Source of the DNA: Bacteroidales bacterium
GTDB lineage: Bacteria > Bacteroidota > Bacteroidia > Bacteroidales > Tenuifilaceae
Reading direction: 5' to 3'
NCBI GenBank assembly: GCA_020636835.1
Contig: JACJXC010000007.1
Location: 248,001-312,000, forward strand
DNA length: 64,000 nucleotides
Part shown: one piece after another, positions 24,934 to 33,301 of the stretch
Numbering within the stretch: position 1 is the stretch's first letter
Layout: each line of letters begins with the position of its first letter
Position numbers and translations under genes: made by a program
Notes under the pieces: generated by a model
Told to the model about the DNA's origin: nothing
What the model saw: the letters and a program-made list of their open reading frames with translations, nothing else
The model's database searches: none

Positions 24934-24958
24934 AAAAGCCCTATTTCTAGGGCTTTTT
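24934..24958 (-). terminator. Bidirectional terminator after tRNA-Pro
   Basis: The stem AAAAGCCCTA/TAGGGCTTTT with a four-base loop has T-runs on both strands. On the minus strand it lies 46 nt beyond the tRNA 3' end. Confidence 0.75.
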
Positions 24959-25003
24959 GAATCATTTTGGGTTAAAATGATTTATTTTGCATTATTTATT
25001 TCG

Positions 25004-25076
25004 TCGGGGTGGGGCGACTCGAACGCCCGGCCTCTACGTCCCGAACGTAGCGCGCTACCAACTGCGCTACACCCCG
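25004..25076 (-). tRNA. tRNA-Pro (anticodon CGG)
   Basis: The 73-nt minus-strand sequence folds into a standard cloverleaf. It has acceptor stem CGGGGTG/CACCCCG, D stem GCGC/GCGC, anticodon stem CTACG/CGTAG around loop TTCGGGA (anticodon CGG, codon CCG), a five-base variable loop and a T stem GGGCG/CGCCC with loop TTCGAGT. The discriminator base is A and the CCA end is not encoded. Confidence 0.95.
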
Positions 25077-25111
25077 ATTCGCAATGCATCAGATAAACCG
25101 AATTGCGCTTG

Positions 25112-25119
25112 CAAAATTA
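25112..25119 (-). promoter_or_regulatory. -7 box (TAATTTTG) for tRNA-Pro
   Basis: On the minus strand TAATTTTG matches TAnnTTTG and lies 36 nt upstream of the mature tRNA 5' end. Confidence 0.5.
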
Positions 25120-25202
25120 GCAATTTTTAGATTCTATCACGACATTTTATCACTCCTTTCGATATTTTTAATAACTTGAATAATTATTCTCAATTTACGA
25201 CA

Positions 25203-26486
25203 ATGACCGAGCAACTCCTCCATTTGGTATGGAAATACAACCCGCACCGCTTTAACGGGCTGCACACCTCGAACAACGAGCTGATTGAGGTTATAGATGC
25301 TGGCATGCATAACACCAATGCGGGTCCCGATTTCTTTAATGCTAAGATAAAAATTGATGGGACGACTTGGGTTGGCAATGTTGAAATGCACCTGAAAGCA
25401 TCGGACTGGTATGCCCACAACCACCAAACCGACAAAAATTATAACAACGTAATACTACACGTAGTGGTAAGCAACGATAGGCAAGCCGTAACGGAATCGG
25501 GAATCGCCATTCCAACCCTAACAATCCCTTACCCCGCTCACATCGAAAAGGAACTGGAGGACATTACCAATTCGGGTAGTTGGATTCCATGCGCAAACCA
25601 ATTCAGCACAATCAATAGCCTTACTGTAAAGTCCGTAATTGAACGAATGATGGTTGAACGCTTGGAGCAGAAAACAAAAAGCATTGCCCAGGCTGTACAC
25701 GAATGCCAAAACGGGTGGGAAGAAGCCTTCTACCAAGCCGTAGCCCGATGTTTTGGACTTAAGGTTAACGCGCTCCCGGCTGAACTAATGGCCAAACAAA
25801 CACCGCTCAAGGTTCTGGCCAAACATAAAAATAACCTTTTCCAAATTGAAGCCATTCTTTTTGGACAAGCGGGATTATTGGAGCGCGATGAACCCAGCGA
25901 CGAGTACAAGCTTTCGCTACAAATTGAGTACAGCTATCTACAAAAAAAGTTCGGACTCAAACCCATCGACGGATCGCTATGGAAATTCATGCGGCTACGA
26001 CCCGCCGCATTCCCGACAATCCGAATTGCACAGCTGTCCAAACTGATCCACACCTCATCCGCACTATTCTCAAAAGTTGTAGAATCAGCAACTCCCCACG
26101 AGATAGCCCACTGGCTAGAAACCAGCACCTCGGACTACTGGGAAACACACTACACATTCGGCAACACATCGCCCGTCCAAATAAAGCAACTGGGACGCCA
26201 AACCATCGAAACAATTATACTAAATGCAGTTATACCCTTCGTATTTGCATATGGTGAACATCAGCACAACACAACTCTAAAAGAAAAATCGCTTAACTAC
26301 CTAGAATCACTTCCACCCGAAAACAATAGCGTGATAACAAAATTCCGGCAAATAGGCGCAGACCCTACATCCGCATTCGACACACAGGCTCTCCTCCACC
26401 TTAAAGCAAACTACTGCAACGAGCGTAAATGTATTTTTTGTCCTATCGGAACATCCATCGTATTAAAAAGCAGCATATCTTTATAG
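25203..26486 (+). CDS. DUF2851 family protein
   Basis: From the ATG at 25203 (MTEQLLHLVWKYN) the protein has 427 residues; the frame extends nine codons upstream to a TTG. The start is typical of DUF2851, as is the block DAGMHNTNAGPDFFNAKIKIDGTTWVGNVEMHLKASDWYAHNH, followed by NVILHVVV. The Cys-rich end (CNERKCIFCPIG) is also characteristic and could bind metal. The family is widespread in Bacteroidota and has no established function. It lies alone between tRNA-Pro and an SDR gene. Confidence 0.88.
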   Translation: MTEQLLHLVWKYNPHRFNGLHTSNNELIEVIDAGMHNTNAGPDFFNAKIKIDGTTWVGNVEMHLKASDWYAHNHQTDKNYNNVILHVVVSNDRQAVTESGIAIPTLTIPYPAHIEKELEDITNSGSWIPCANQFSTINSLTVKSVIERMMVERLEQKTKSIAQAVHECQNGWEEAFYQAVARCFGLKVNALPAELMAKQTPLKVLAKHKNNLFQIEAILFGQAGLLERDEPSDEYKLSLQIEYSYLQKKFGLKPIDGSLWKFMRLRPAAFPTIRIAQLSKLIHTSSALFSKVVESATPHEIAHWLETSTSDYWETHYTFGNTSPVQIKQLGRQTIETIILNAVIPFVFAYGEHQHNTTLKEKSLNYLESLPPENNSVITKFRQIGADPTSAFDTQALLHLKANYCNERKCIFCPIGTSIVLKSSISL

Positions 26487-26530
26487 AGATTTTTTAGGGA
26501 TACCCATACTAACCCGAAACCCACAACCCG

Positions 26531-27418
26531 ATGAAAATACTTGTTACCGGAGCAAACGGCCTTATAGGTAAAAAAATTGTGAAACAGCTGGTGAGCAACA
26601 ACAAACACGAAGTTTTTGCCACATCGCTAAAAAAAATGCAACTCGAGGGCGCTCAAACATTTACCTCCAACCTGCAAAACGCCGACATCAACAACCTGAT
26701 TGAACAGCTAAAACTGGACGCAGTAATACACTGCGCAGCTCTATCGAGCCCCGATGCCTGCGAGGTGGATCGCTTTGTTTGTAAAAAAATGAACATCGAG
26801 GTAACCTCCCGCATTGCATCGGCCTGTCGCGATTACAGTACGTACCTTGCTTTTCTCTCCACCGATTTTATTTTTGATGGAATAAAAGGGGATTACACCG
26901 AGGAGGATGCCATTAACCCAATATCGTACTACGGCGAATCGAAAATGCAATCGGAGGAAATGCTTAAGACCTTGGGAATACCACACGCTGTTATCCGCAC
27001 ATCGCTGGTTTACGGCTACGAAGAGAAGCTATCGCGCCCAAACATCCTAACCCGCGTAGTTCAGTATTTGGGCAAACAGCAAAAATACAGGGTTCCCACC
27101 GATCAAATCCGCACCCCAACACTAGCCGAGGATTTAGCAAAGGGAGTCATTACTGTAACCGAAAACAAAATAAATGGGCTATACCACATTGCCGGCGACA
27201 CAAAAATTTCGGTGGCCGATTTTGCAACTACAATTGCAAAAACATTCAACCTCGAAGAATCTCTACTACAAAAAGTTACAACACGCGAACTTTCCGAACC
27301 CGCACCACGGCCTTTAAACTCATCTCTAATTATCGACAAAGCCCGAAAAGACCTCAATTACAACCCAACACCCTTGGCTGAGGGTATTGCCATAGTGAAA
27401 TCGCAAATGAATTTATAG
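26531..27418 (+). CDS. SDR-family NAD(P)-dependent oxidoreductase, dTDP-4-dehydrorhamnose reductase-like
   Basis: The 295-residue protein starts with the Rossmann motif MKILVTGANGLIGKKIV and has the NAD(P)-binding ALSSPDACE region, STDFIFDGIKGDYTEED and the catalytic YYGESKMQSEEML (Tyr-x-x-x-Lys). This pattern is the RmlD-type substrate-binding family, whose best-known member reduces dTDP-4-keto-6-deoxy-mannose to dTDP-rhamnose. No other rhamnose genes are nearby, so the actual sugar or other substrate is uncertain. It is 44 bp after DUF2851. Confidence 0.8.
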   Translation: MKILVTGANGLIGKKIVKQLVSNNKHEVFATSLKKMQLEGAQTFTSNLQNADINNLIEQLKLDAVIHCAALSSPDACEVDRFVCKKMNIEVTSRIASACRDYSTYLAFLSTDFIFDGIKGDYTEEDAINPISYYGESKMQSEEMLKTLGIPHAVIRTSLVYGYEEKLSRPNILTRVVQYLGKQQKYRVPTDQIRTPTLAEDLAKGVITVTENKINGLYHIAGDTKISVADFATTIAKTFNLEESLLQKVTTRELSEPAPRPLNSSLIIDKARKDLNYNPTPLAEGIAIVKSQMNL

Positions 27419-27550
27419 CAAAATCCGTATAAATATTTCAGCAATATGCGCACATGGTAATCCACTAATAATCTACCAATTAATATTAATTGGAATAATA
27501 TTAAACAGGAAAAAAAATAGCACACAGTAACAATTTCAGAAAAAAGGTTT

Positions 27551-27558
27551 TATCTTTG
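27551..27558 (+). promoter_or_regulatory. -7 box (TATCTTTG) for rpsO
   Basis: TATCTTTG exactly matches TAnnTTTG, giving a leader of about 38 nt before the rpsO ATG at 27602. Confidence 0.7.
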
Positions 27559-27601
27559 CACGTCAAATTAAGAGTTTATCTACCCACTAATTATCAGTGT
27601 T

Positions 27602-27874
27602 ATGAATTACTTAACAGCAGAAAAGAAACAAGAACTTTTTAAGGAGTACGGAAAGTCCAATACCGACACTGGATCTCCAGAGAGCCAGATTGCGTTATTC
27701 TCCTACCGTATCACCCACTTAACAGAGCACCTGAAAACCCATAGGAAAGACTATGGAACACAGCGTTCTCTATTAAAGTTGGTAGGTAAACGGAGAAGAC
27801 TGCTTGATTATTTAAAGGAAAACGATATTGAGAGGTACCGAGCAGTGGTTAAAGCACTGAACTTGAGAAAGTAA
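27602..27874 (+). CDS. rpsO: 30S ribosomal protein S15
   Basis: The 90-residue protein has the usual length and sequence of S15: MNYLTAEKKQELFKEYG, TDTGSPESQIALFSYRITHLTEHLKTHRKDYGTQRSLLKLVGKRRRLLDYLKENDIERYRAVVKALNLRK. S15 binds 16S rRNA early in small-subunit assembly. It is followed by a terminator and then pnp, the same order as in many bacteria, where S15 and PNPase are linked in expression. Confidence 0.98.
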   Translation: MNYLTAEKKQELFKEYGKSNTDTGSPESQIALFSYRITHLTEHLKTHRKDYGTQRSLLKLVGKRRRLLDYLKENDIERYRAVVKALNLRK

Positions 27875-27881
27875 AAAATTC

Positions 27882-27909
27882 AAAAGGCAATTTAAAATTG
27901 CCTTTTTTT
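27882..27909 (+). terminator. Intrinsic terminator after rpsO
   Basis: The stem AAAGGCAATT/AATTGCCTTT with a three-base loop merges into a run of seven T. It starts 8 nt after the rpsO stop. Confidence 0.85.
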
Positions 27910-28020
27910 ATAAAATATACACACAGGGATTAGAGGTATCTCGGCTAAATCCTCCAATCCTACCAAGAAGCAAGACGCCGAGAAGATGTTTATCATTTTA
28001 TTTACAATACAAATTAAAGT

Positions 28021-30153
28021 ATGCTAAAAATTGTAAAAAAAACAATCGAGCTGAGCGATGGAAGAACCATCACCCTCGAAACAGGGAAGCTTGCCAAGCA
28101 AGCCCACGGTTCGGTTGTGTTAACAATGGGTAAAACCATGCTTCTCGCTACAGTTGTAAGCGCTCAGGAAGCAAAAGAAGATGTAGATTTTATGCCACTC
28201 AGCGTGGAATACAAGGAAAAATTCGCTGCAAGCGGACGATTCCCTGGCGGTTTCATGAAACGCGAGGCAAGACCCTCGGATTACGAAATCCTGATTGCCC
28301 GCCTCATCGACCGCGCACTACGCCCGCTATTCCCCGAGGATTACCATGCCGACACATTCGTAACCGTAAACCTTATTTCAGCCGAAAAGGACATTATGCC
28401 CGATTCGCTGGCAGGCCTTGCAGCCTCTGCTGCTCTGGCTGTTTCGGACGTTCCATTCCATGGTCCTATATCCGAGGTACGCGTAGCCCGCGTTAACGGC
28501 AAATTCATGATCAACCCAACATTCAAAGAGGTTGAGGAGGCCGACATCGATATGATTGTAGCGGCCACCTACGACAATATACTCATGGTTGAGGGCGAAC
28601 TTAAAGAGGTATCGGAGGCCGATATGCTCGAAGCCATCAAAACCGCCCACGACGCCATTAAACCCCAATGCCTTGCCCAAATTGAAATGGCCAAGGAGGT
28701 TGGCATTGCCAAACGCCAGTACTGTCACGAAACAAACGACGAGGAGCTTAAAGTAAAGGTTCACGAGTTTTGCTACGATAAAGTTTACGCAGTGGCAAAA
28801 TCAGTACTCCCAAAACACGAGCGTACCGATGCATTCGATGCTATCAAAAAATCGTTCATCGAAACACTCCCCGAAGAAGATCGCCAAGCAAAAACATTCC
28901 TTGTTAACCGTTACTACCATACGGTTGAGAAAGAAGCTATGCGCAATATGATTCTTAACGAGGGTGTTCGCCTCGACGGAAGGAAAACCAACGAAATTCG
29001 CCCCATCTGGTGCGAAGTGGATTACCTACCTATGGCTCACGGATCGGCAGTATTCACCCGCGGTGAAACCCAATCGTTAACCACCGTTACAATTGGAACC
29101 AAACTCGACGAGAAGATCATTGACGAAGTATTGATGAAGGGAACCGAGAAGTTTACCCTCCACTACAACTTCCCACCATTCTCCACTGGCGAGGCAAAAC
29201 CTTCGCGAGGAGTTAGCCGCCGCGAAATTGGACACGGAAACTTGGCTCACAGAGCCCTTAAAAATATGATACCCCATCCCGACGAGAACCCCTACGCAAT
29301 CCGTGTGGTTAGCGACATCCTGGAATCGAACGGATCATCATCGATGGCCACCGTATGCGCAGGAACTCTTGCCCTAATGGACGCCGGAGTGAAAATCAAG
29401 AAACCGGTATCGGGTATAGCCATGGGGCTAATCACCGAAAAAGGCTCTTCAAGATTTGCCGTACTCTCCGACATTCTTGGCGACGAGGATCACTTGGGCG
29501 ACATGGACTTTAAAGTTACCGGAACCCGCGATGGGATTACTGCTACCCAAATGGATATTAAGGTAGAAGGCCTTTCGTACGAAGTACTGGCCAAAGCATT
29601 ACACCAAGCCCACGAGGGCAGAATGCATATCCTTGGGAAGATTTTAGAAACCATCCCAGCACCACGTGCCGAGTTCAAACCTCACGCACCACGTATCGAG
29701 CAAATAATCATACCCCGCGATTCCATTGGTGCTGTGATAGGCCCTGGTGGTAAAGTGATTCAGGAAATACAACGCGAAACATTAACCACCATCACCATCG
29801 AGGAGGTTAATAATCAGGGTACAGTTAGCGTATTTGCCGAAACAGCCGACAGCATCAGCGCTGCCATTAAATGGATCAAGGGAATTGTTGCAGTACCCGA
29901 AGTTGGCGAGATATACCGCGGCAAGGTAAAAACAATCATGCCCTTTGGCGCATTCATCGAAATAATGCCCAACAAGGACGGACTGCTTCACATCTCCGAA
30001 ATTGACTGGAAACGGGTAGAGAAAGTTGAGGACGTGCTGAAAGAAGGCGACGAAGTTGAGGTTAAGCTAATTGAGATTGATAAGAAGACCGGGAAACTAA
30101 AGCTGTCGAGAAAAGTTCTGATGGAAAAACCCGAATCGAAGAAAAAAGAGTAA
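28021..30153 (+). CDS. pnp: Polyribonucleotide nucleotidyltransferase (PNPase)
   Basis: At 710 residues this has the full PNPase layout: two RNase PH domains (SGRFPGGFMKREARPSDYEILIARLIDRALRPLFP and, in the second, HYNFPPFSTGEAKPSRGVSRREIGHGNLAHRAL), a KH domain (IIIPRDSIGAVIGPGGKVIQEI, about residues 558-600) and an S1 domain (GKVKTIMPFGAFIEIMPNKDGLLHISEIDW, about 635-700). It degrades RNA 3' to 5' with phosphate and can add tails. The ATG at 28021 leaves a 111-bp gap after the rpsO terminator in which no TAnnTTTG box is clear. Confidence 0.98.
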   Translation: MLKIVKKTIELSDGRTITLETGKLAKQAHGSVVLTMGKTMLLATVVSAQEAKEDVDFMPLSVEYKEKFAASGRFPGGFMKREARPSDYEILIARLIDRALRPLFPEDYHADTFVTVNLISAEKDIMPDSLAGLAASAALAVSDVPFHGPISEVRVARVNGKFMINPTFKEVEEADIDMIVAATYDNILMVEGELKEVSEADMLEAIKTAHDAIKPQCLAQIEMAKEVGIAKRQYCHETNDEELKVKVHEFCYDKVYAVAKSVLPKHERTDAFDAIKKSFIETLPEEDRQAKTFLVNRYYHTVEKEAMRNMILNEGVRLDGRKTNEIRPIWCEVDYLPMAHGSAVFTRGETQSLTTVTIGTKLDEKIIDEVLMKGTEKFTLHYNFPPFSTGEAKPSRGVSRREIGHGNLAHRALKNMIPHPDENPYAIRVVSDILESNGSSSMATVCAGTLALMDAGVKIKKPVSGIAMGLITEKGSSRFAVLSDILGDEDHLGDMDFKVTGTRDGITATQMDIKVEGLSYEVLAKALHQAHEGRMHILGKILETIPAPRAEFKPHAPRIEQIIIPRDSIGAVIGPGGKVIQEIQRETLTTITIEEVNNQGTVSVFAETADSISAAIKWIKGIVAVPEVGEIYRGKVKTIMPFGAFIEIMPNKDGLLHISEIDWKRVEKVEDVLKEGDEVEVKLIEIDKKTGKLKLSRKVLMEKPESKKKE

Positions 30154-30172
30154 CACAAAATTTGTTATAAGG

Positions 30173-30202
30173 AAAAGGGAACCGAATCGTTCCCTTTTTT
30201 TT
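30173..30202 (+). terminator. Intrinsic terminator after pnp
   Basis: The stem AAAAGGGAAC/GTTCCCTTTT with a six-base loop is followed by further T residues. It starts 20 nt after the pnp stop. Confidence 0.85.
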
Positions 30203-30293
30203 GTGCCCAATCCCATAAACATCACAGAAAAACGCGAATTAACTACAAAAGCATAATTTATTGACAAAACAAAATGGTTTTAATAAATTTATG

Positions 30294-30301
30294 TATTTTT
30301 G
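30294..30301 (+). promoter_or_regulatory. -7 box (TATTTTTG) for the prolyl oligopeptidase gene
   Basis: TATTTTTG matches TAnnTTTG and lies 36 nt upstream of the ATG at 30337. Confidence 0.55.
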
Positions 30302-30336
30302 TAGTACGACTTAACACAAAGTTTAAATAGCACAGA

Positions 30337-32448
30337 ATGAAAAAGATTGGTGTAATCCTAATAGCCTTTACTACTATGGTGTTTGTTGCTTGCAACACTA
30401 ACCGGGTTAAGTATCCCGAAACCCAAAAGGTGGATGTAGTTGACAATTATTTTGGCACAACAATACCCGACCCCTACCGATGGCTCGAAGACGACAATGC
30501 CCCCGAAGTGGCCAACTGGGTTAATGCTCAAAACAGCATTACACAAAACTATCTGAACAGCATTCCATTCCGTGCCAAAATTAAAGATCGGCTTACCGAG
30601 ATATGGAATTTCACCACTATGGGAACTCCATTCAAAGAAGGAGGGCGCTACTTCTTTTTCAAAAAGGATGGGCTTCAGAATCAAAGCATACTCTACACCA
30701 TGGAATCGCTCGACGCCGAGCCTCAGGTTTTACTGGATCCCAACACCCTCAGTAACGATGGAACTGTTGCGCTATCAACCATTGCGCCTTCGCGCGACGG
30801 GAAATACTTGGCATACGCAACCAACGATGGCGGATCCGATTGGCAAAAAATCAACGTACTGGATTTAGCCACAGGCAAAAATCTACCCGATGAAATTAAA
30901 TGGGTGAAATTCTCATCCATTGCCTGGTACAAAAACGGATTCTTTTACAGCCGGTACGATGTCCCCAAAGGCTCTGCACTGTCGAACATCAACGAAAATC
31001 ACAAGGTTTACTACCATACCATTGGTAGCAATCCCGAAACCGATGAACTGGTGTTTTCCAACAAGCAGTACCCCCTCAGAAACTACTCAGCCCAAACCAC
31101 CGACGACGAGAAATACCTAATAATATACGAAACAGAATCGACATACGGCAACTCGGTATACATTCGGAATCTGGAGGCAAAAAAGGTGGAGTTCTCGCAA
31201 CTCACCACTGGATTTGAATTCGAGTACTCCGTTCTCGATCATATCAACGACGAATTGATTGTGCTCACCAACTACAAAGCACCTAAATATAAACTTATTA
31301 AGATCAACATAAACACCCTAGATGTTGGCAACTGGAAGGATTTGCTCCCCGAACGGAAAGATGTACTTAGCAACTGCTCCCTAATTGGAGGGAAAGTGGT
31401 AGCCTCATACATTGTTGATGCCAAAAGCAAGGTGGAGGTTTACAACTTGAGCGGAGAGAAATTATCCGACATCGAGTTCCCTACGCTCGGCACCATGGGT
31501 AGCATTAGCGGATCGATGAATGATAGTATTGCATTTTACAACTTCTCGTCGTTCACAGTGCCCTCTGTGGTATACAAGTACAATATCGAAACAAACCAAT
31601 CGTCGGAATTCTTCAAGCCAGAAATCAACTTCAACTTCGACAATTACGAAACAAAACAAGTATTCTACACCAGCAAGGATGGAACCCTTGTACCGATGTT
31701 CATTGTCCACAAAAAAGGGCTCAATCTCAATGGTGAAAACCCCACCCTACTATATGGTTACGGAGGATTTAACATCAGCCTAATGCCAAATTTCAACACA
31801 GCGCGACTGCTTTGGCTCGAAAATGGAGGAGTTTACGCCATGGCAAACCTGCGCGGGGGTGGCGAATACGGCGAAAACTGGTATAGAGCTGGAACAAAAT
31901 TGAACAAACAGAATGTTTTCGATGATTTTATTGCCGCTGCCGAATACCTTATCAAGGAAAAATACACATCACCCAAGCGGCTTGCCATTCAGGGAGGGTC
32001 GAACGGAGGATTGCTGATAGGCGCAGTTATCAACCAACGCCCCGACCTATTCAAGGTGGCTATTCCCCAGGTTGGAGTTATGGATATGCTTCGGTTCCAT
32101 AAATTTACCATTGGGTGGGCGTGGGTTAACGACTACGGATCGAGCGAGGATTCTATTCAATTCATAAACTTACACAAATACTCTCCCCTGCACAACATAC
32201 AGCAAGGGGTTAAGTATCCTGCAATTATGGTTACTACCGCCGACCACGACGATAGGGTTGTGCCAGCGCACTCGTTCAAATACATTGCAACCATGCAGGA
32301 AAAGAACAAACGGGCTAAAAACCCTGCTCTTATTCGGATTCAAACCCGTGCAGGACACGGAGCGGGGACTCCCACTGCACTGCAAATAGAGGAATACGCC
32401 GATATATACTCGTTCATCCTATTCAATATGGAAGTTACCCTTCCATAA
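30337..32448 (+). CDS. Prolyl oligopeptidase (S9A family), lipoprotein
   Basis: The 703-residue protein has a lipoprotein signal (MKKIGVILIAFTTMVFVAC, Cys19), an N-terminal beta-propeller (residues about 75-420) and a C-terminal alpha/beta hydrolase domain. DPYRWLEDDNAPEVANWVNAQN is the family signature. The catalytic triad is visible: S555 in QGGSNGGLL, Asp in TADHDDRVVP and H674 in RAGHGAG. It cuts short peptides after proline and is probably periplasmic, anchored in a membrane. It is flanked by terminators, so it is expressed alone. Confidence 0.93.
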   Translation: MKKIGVILIAFTTMVFVACNTNRVKYPETQKVDVVDNYFGTTIPDPYRWLEDDNAPEVANWVNAQNSITQNYLNSIPFRAKIKDRLTEIWNFTTMGTPFKEGGRYFFFKKDGLQNQSILYTMESLDAEPQVLLDPNTLSNDGTVALSTIAPSRDGKYLAYATNDGGSDWQKINVLDLATGKNLPDEIKWVKFSSIAWYKNGFFYSRYDVPKGSALSNINENHKVYYHTIGSNPETDELVFSNKQYPLRNYSAQTTDDEKYLIIYETESTYGNSVYIRNLEAKKVEFSQLTTGFEFEYSVLDHINDELIVLTNYKAPKYKLIKININTLDVGNWKDLLPERKDVLSNCSLIGGKVVASYIVDAKSKVEVYNLSGEKLSDIEFPTLGTMGSISGSMNDSIAFYNFSSFTVPSVVYKYNIETNQSSEFFKPEINFNFDNYETKQVFYTSKDGTLVPMFIVHKKGLNLNGENPTLLYGYGGFNISLMPNFNTARLLWLENGGVYAMANLRGGGEYGENWYRAGTKLNKQNVFDDFIAAAEYLIKEKYTSPKRLAIQGGSNGGLLIGAVINQRPDLFKVAIPQVGVMDMLRFHKFTIGWAWVNDYGSSEDSIQFINLHKYSPLHNIQQGVKYPAIMVTTADHDDRVVPAHSFKYIATMQEKNKRAKNPALIRIQTRAGHGAGTPTALQIEEYADIYSFILFNMEVTLP

Positions 32449-32473
32449 GGTTAATAACCGATCAATAAATACT

Positions 32474-32501
32474 AAAGGGGTGGCAATGGTCGCCCCTTTT
32501 T
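32474..32501 (+). terminator. Intrinsic terminator after the prolyl oligopeptidase
   Basis: The stem AAAGGGG/CCCCTTT, extended by four inner pairs that include wobbles, runs into a T-rich tail. It starts 26 nt past the stop. Confidence 0.75.
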
Positions 32502-32568
32502 ATTAACAATCGTCAAGAAAATTGGACGAATCCACTACCTTAGCGAACCTAACTATAAGCTTATTCAA

Positions 32569-33198
32569 ATGCAATACCTTGTTATTGAAGGGAATATTGG
32601 AGCTGGCAAAACAACCCTGGCCAACATGCTAGCCCACGATTTAAACGCAAAACTCATACTGGAACGATATGCCGACAACCCATTCCTGCCCAAATTCTAC
32701 AACAATCCGGAACGCTACAGCTTCCCGCTCGAACTATCGTTTCTGGCCGAACGCTATAAACAGCTAAACGAAGATATTCGCACAGGATCACTATTTCAAA
32801 GCCTAACCATTGCCGATTATTTTTTTATGAAATCACTAATATTTGCTCAAAACACGCTCTCGGGCGACGAGTTACAACTCTATAAGCAGATATTTTCAAT
32901 AATTTACAACACATTACCCAAGCCCAACCTATATGTTTACCTACACCTTTCCACCGAAAAATTATTGAAAAACATAAAAAAAAGAGGCCGCGATTACGAA
33001 CAGACAATAACAGCCGAATACCTTGATAATCTGACACAAGGATACTTCGATTTTATTAAGCAACACCCCGACTACACCTTTTTGATTGTAGATACCAGCA
33101 ATATCGACTTTGTAAATAATTACGCTGATTATCAAAAACTTAAAAATATAATTTTTGACAAACGCTATAATAAAGGGGTTAATCGTATTACTTTCTGA
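32569..33198 (+). CDS. Deoxynucleoside kinase (dNK family)
   Basis: The 209-residue protein starts MQYLVIEGNIGAGKTTLANMLA with a P-loop typical of the family. ILERYADNPFLPKFYNNPERYSFPLELSFLAERYKQL matches the substrate-binding region of bacterial deoxyguanosine/deoxyadenosine kinases. KKRGRDYEQTI resembles the arginine-containing lid. It would phosphorylate deoxynucleosides in the salvage pathway in the cytoplasm; the preferred base cannot be told from sequence. It is flanked by a terminator and by an unrelated lipoprotein gene. Confidence 0.88.
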   Translation: MQYLVIEGNIGAGKTTLANMLAHDLNAKLILERYADNPFLPKFYNNPERYSFPLELSFLAERYKQLNEDIRTGSLFQSLTIADYFFMKSLIFAQNTLSGDELQLYKQIFSIIYNTLPKPNLYVYLHLSTEKLLKNIKKRGRDYEQTITAEYLDNLTQGYFDFIKQHPDYTFLIVDTSNIDFVNNYADYQKLKNIIFDKRYNKGVNRITF

Positions 33199-33301
33199 TG
33201 TAAAATAGCTATCTTAGCTGATATGTTTTTTTTTTGTAAAAAAGAGTGTTATGTTTGTATTTATTAATTACTTTGAACACTAAACAACTAACCAATTTAA
33301 T

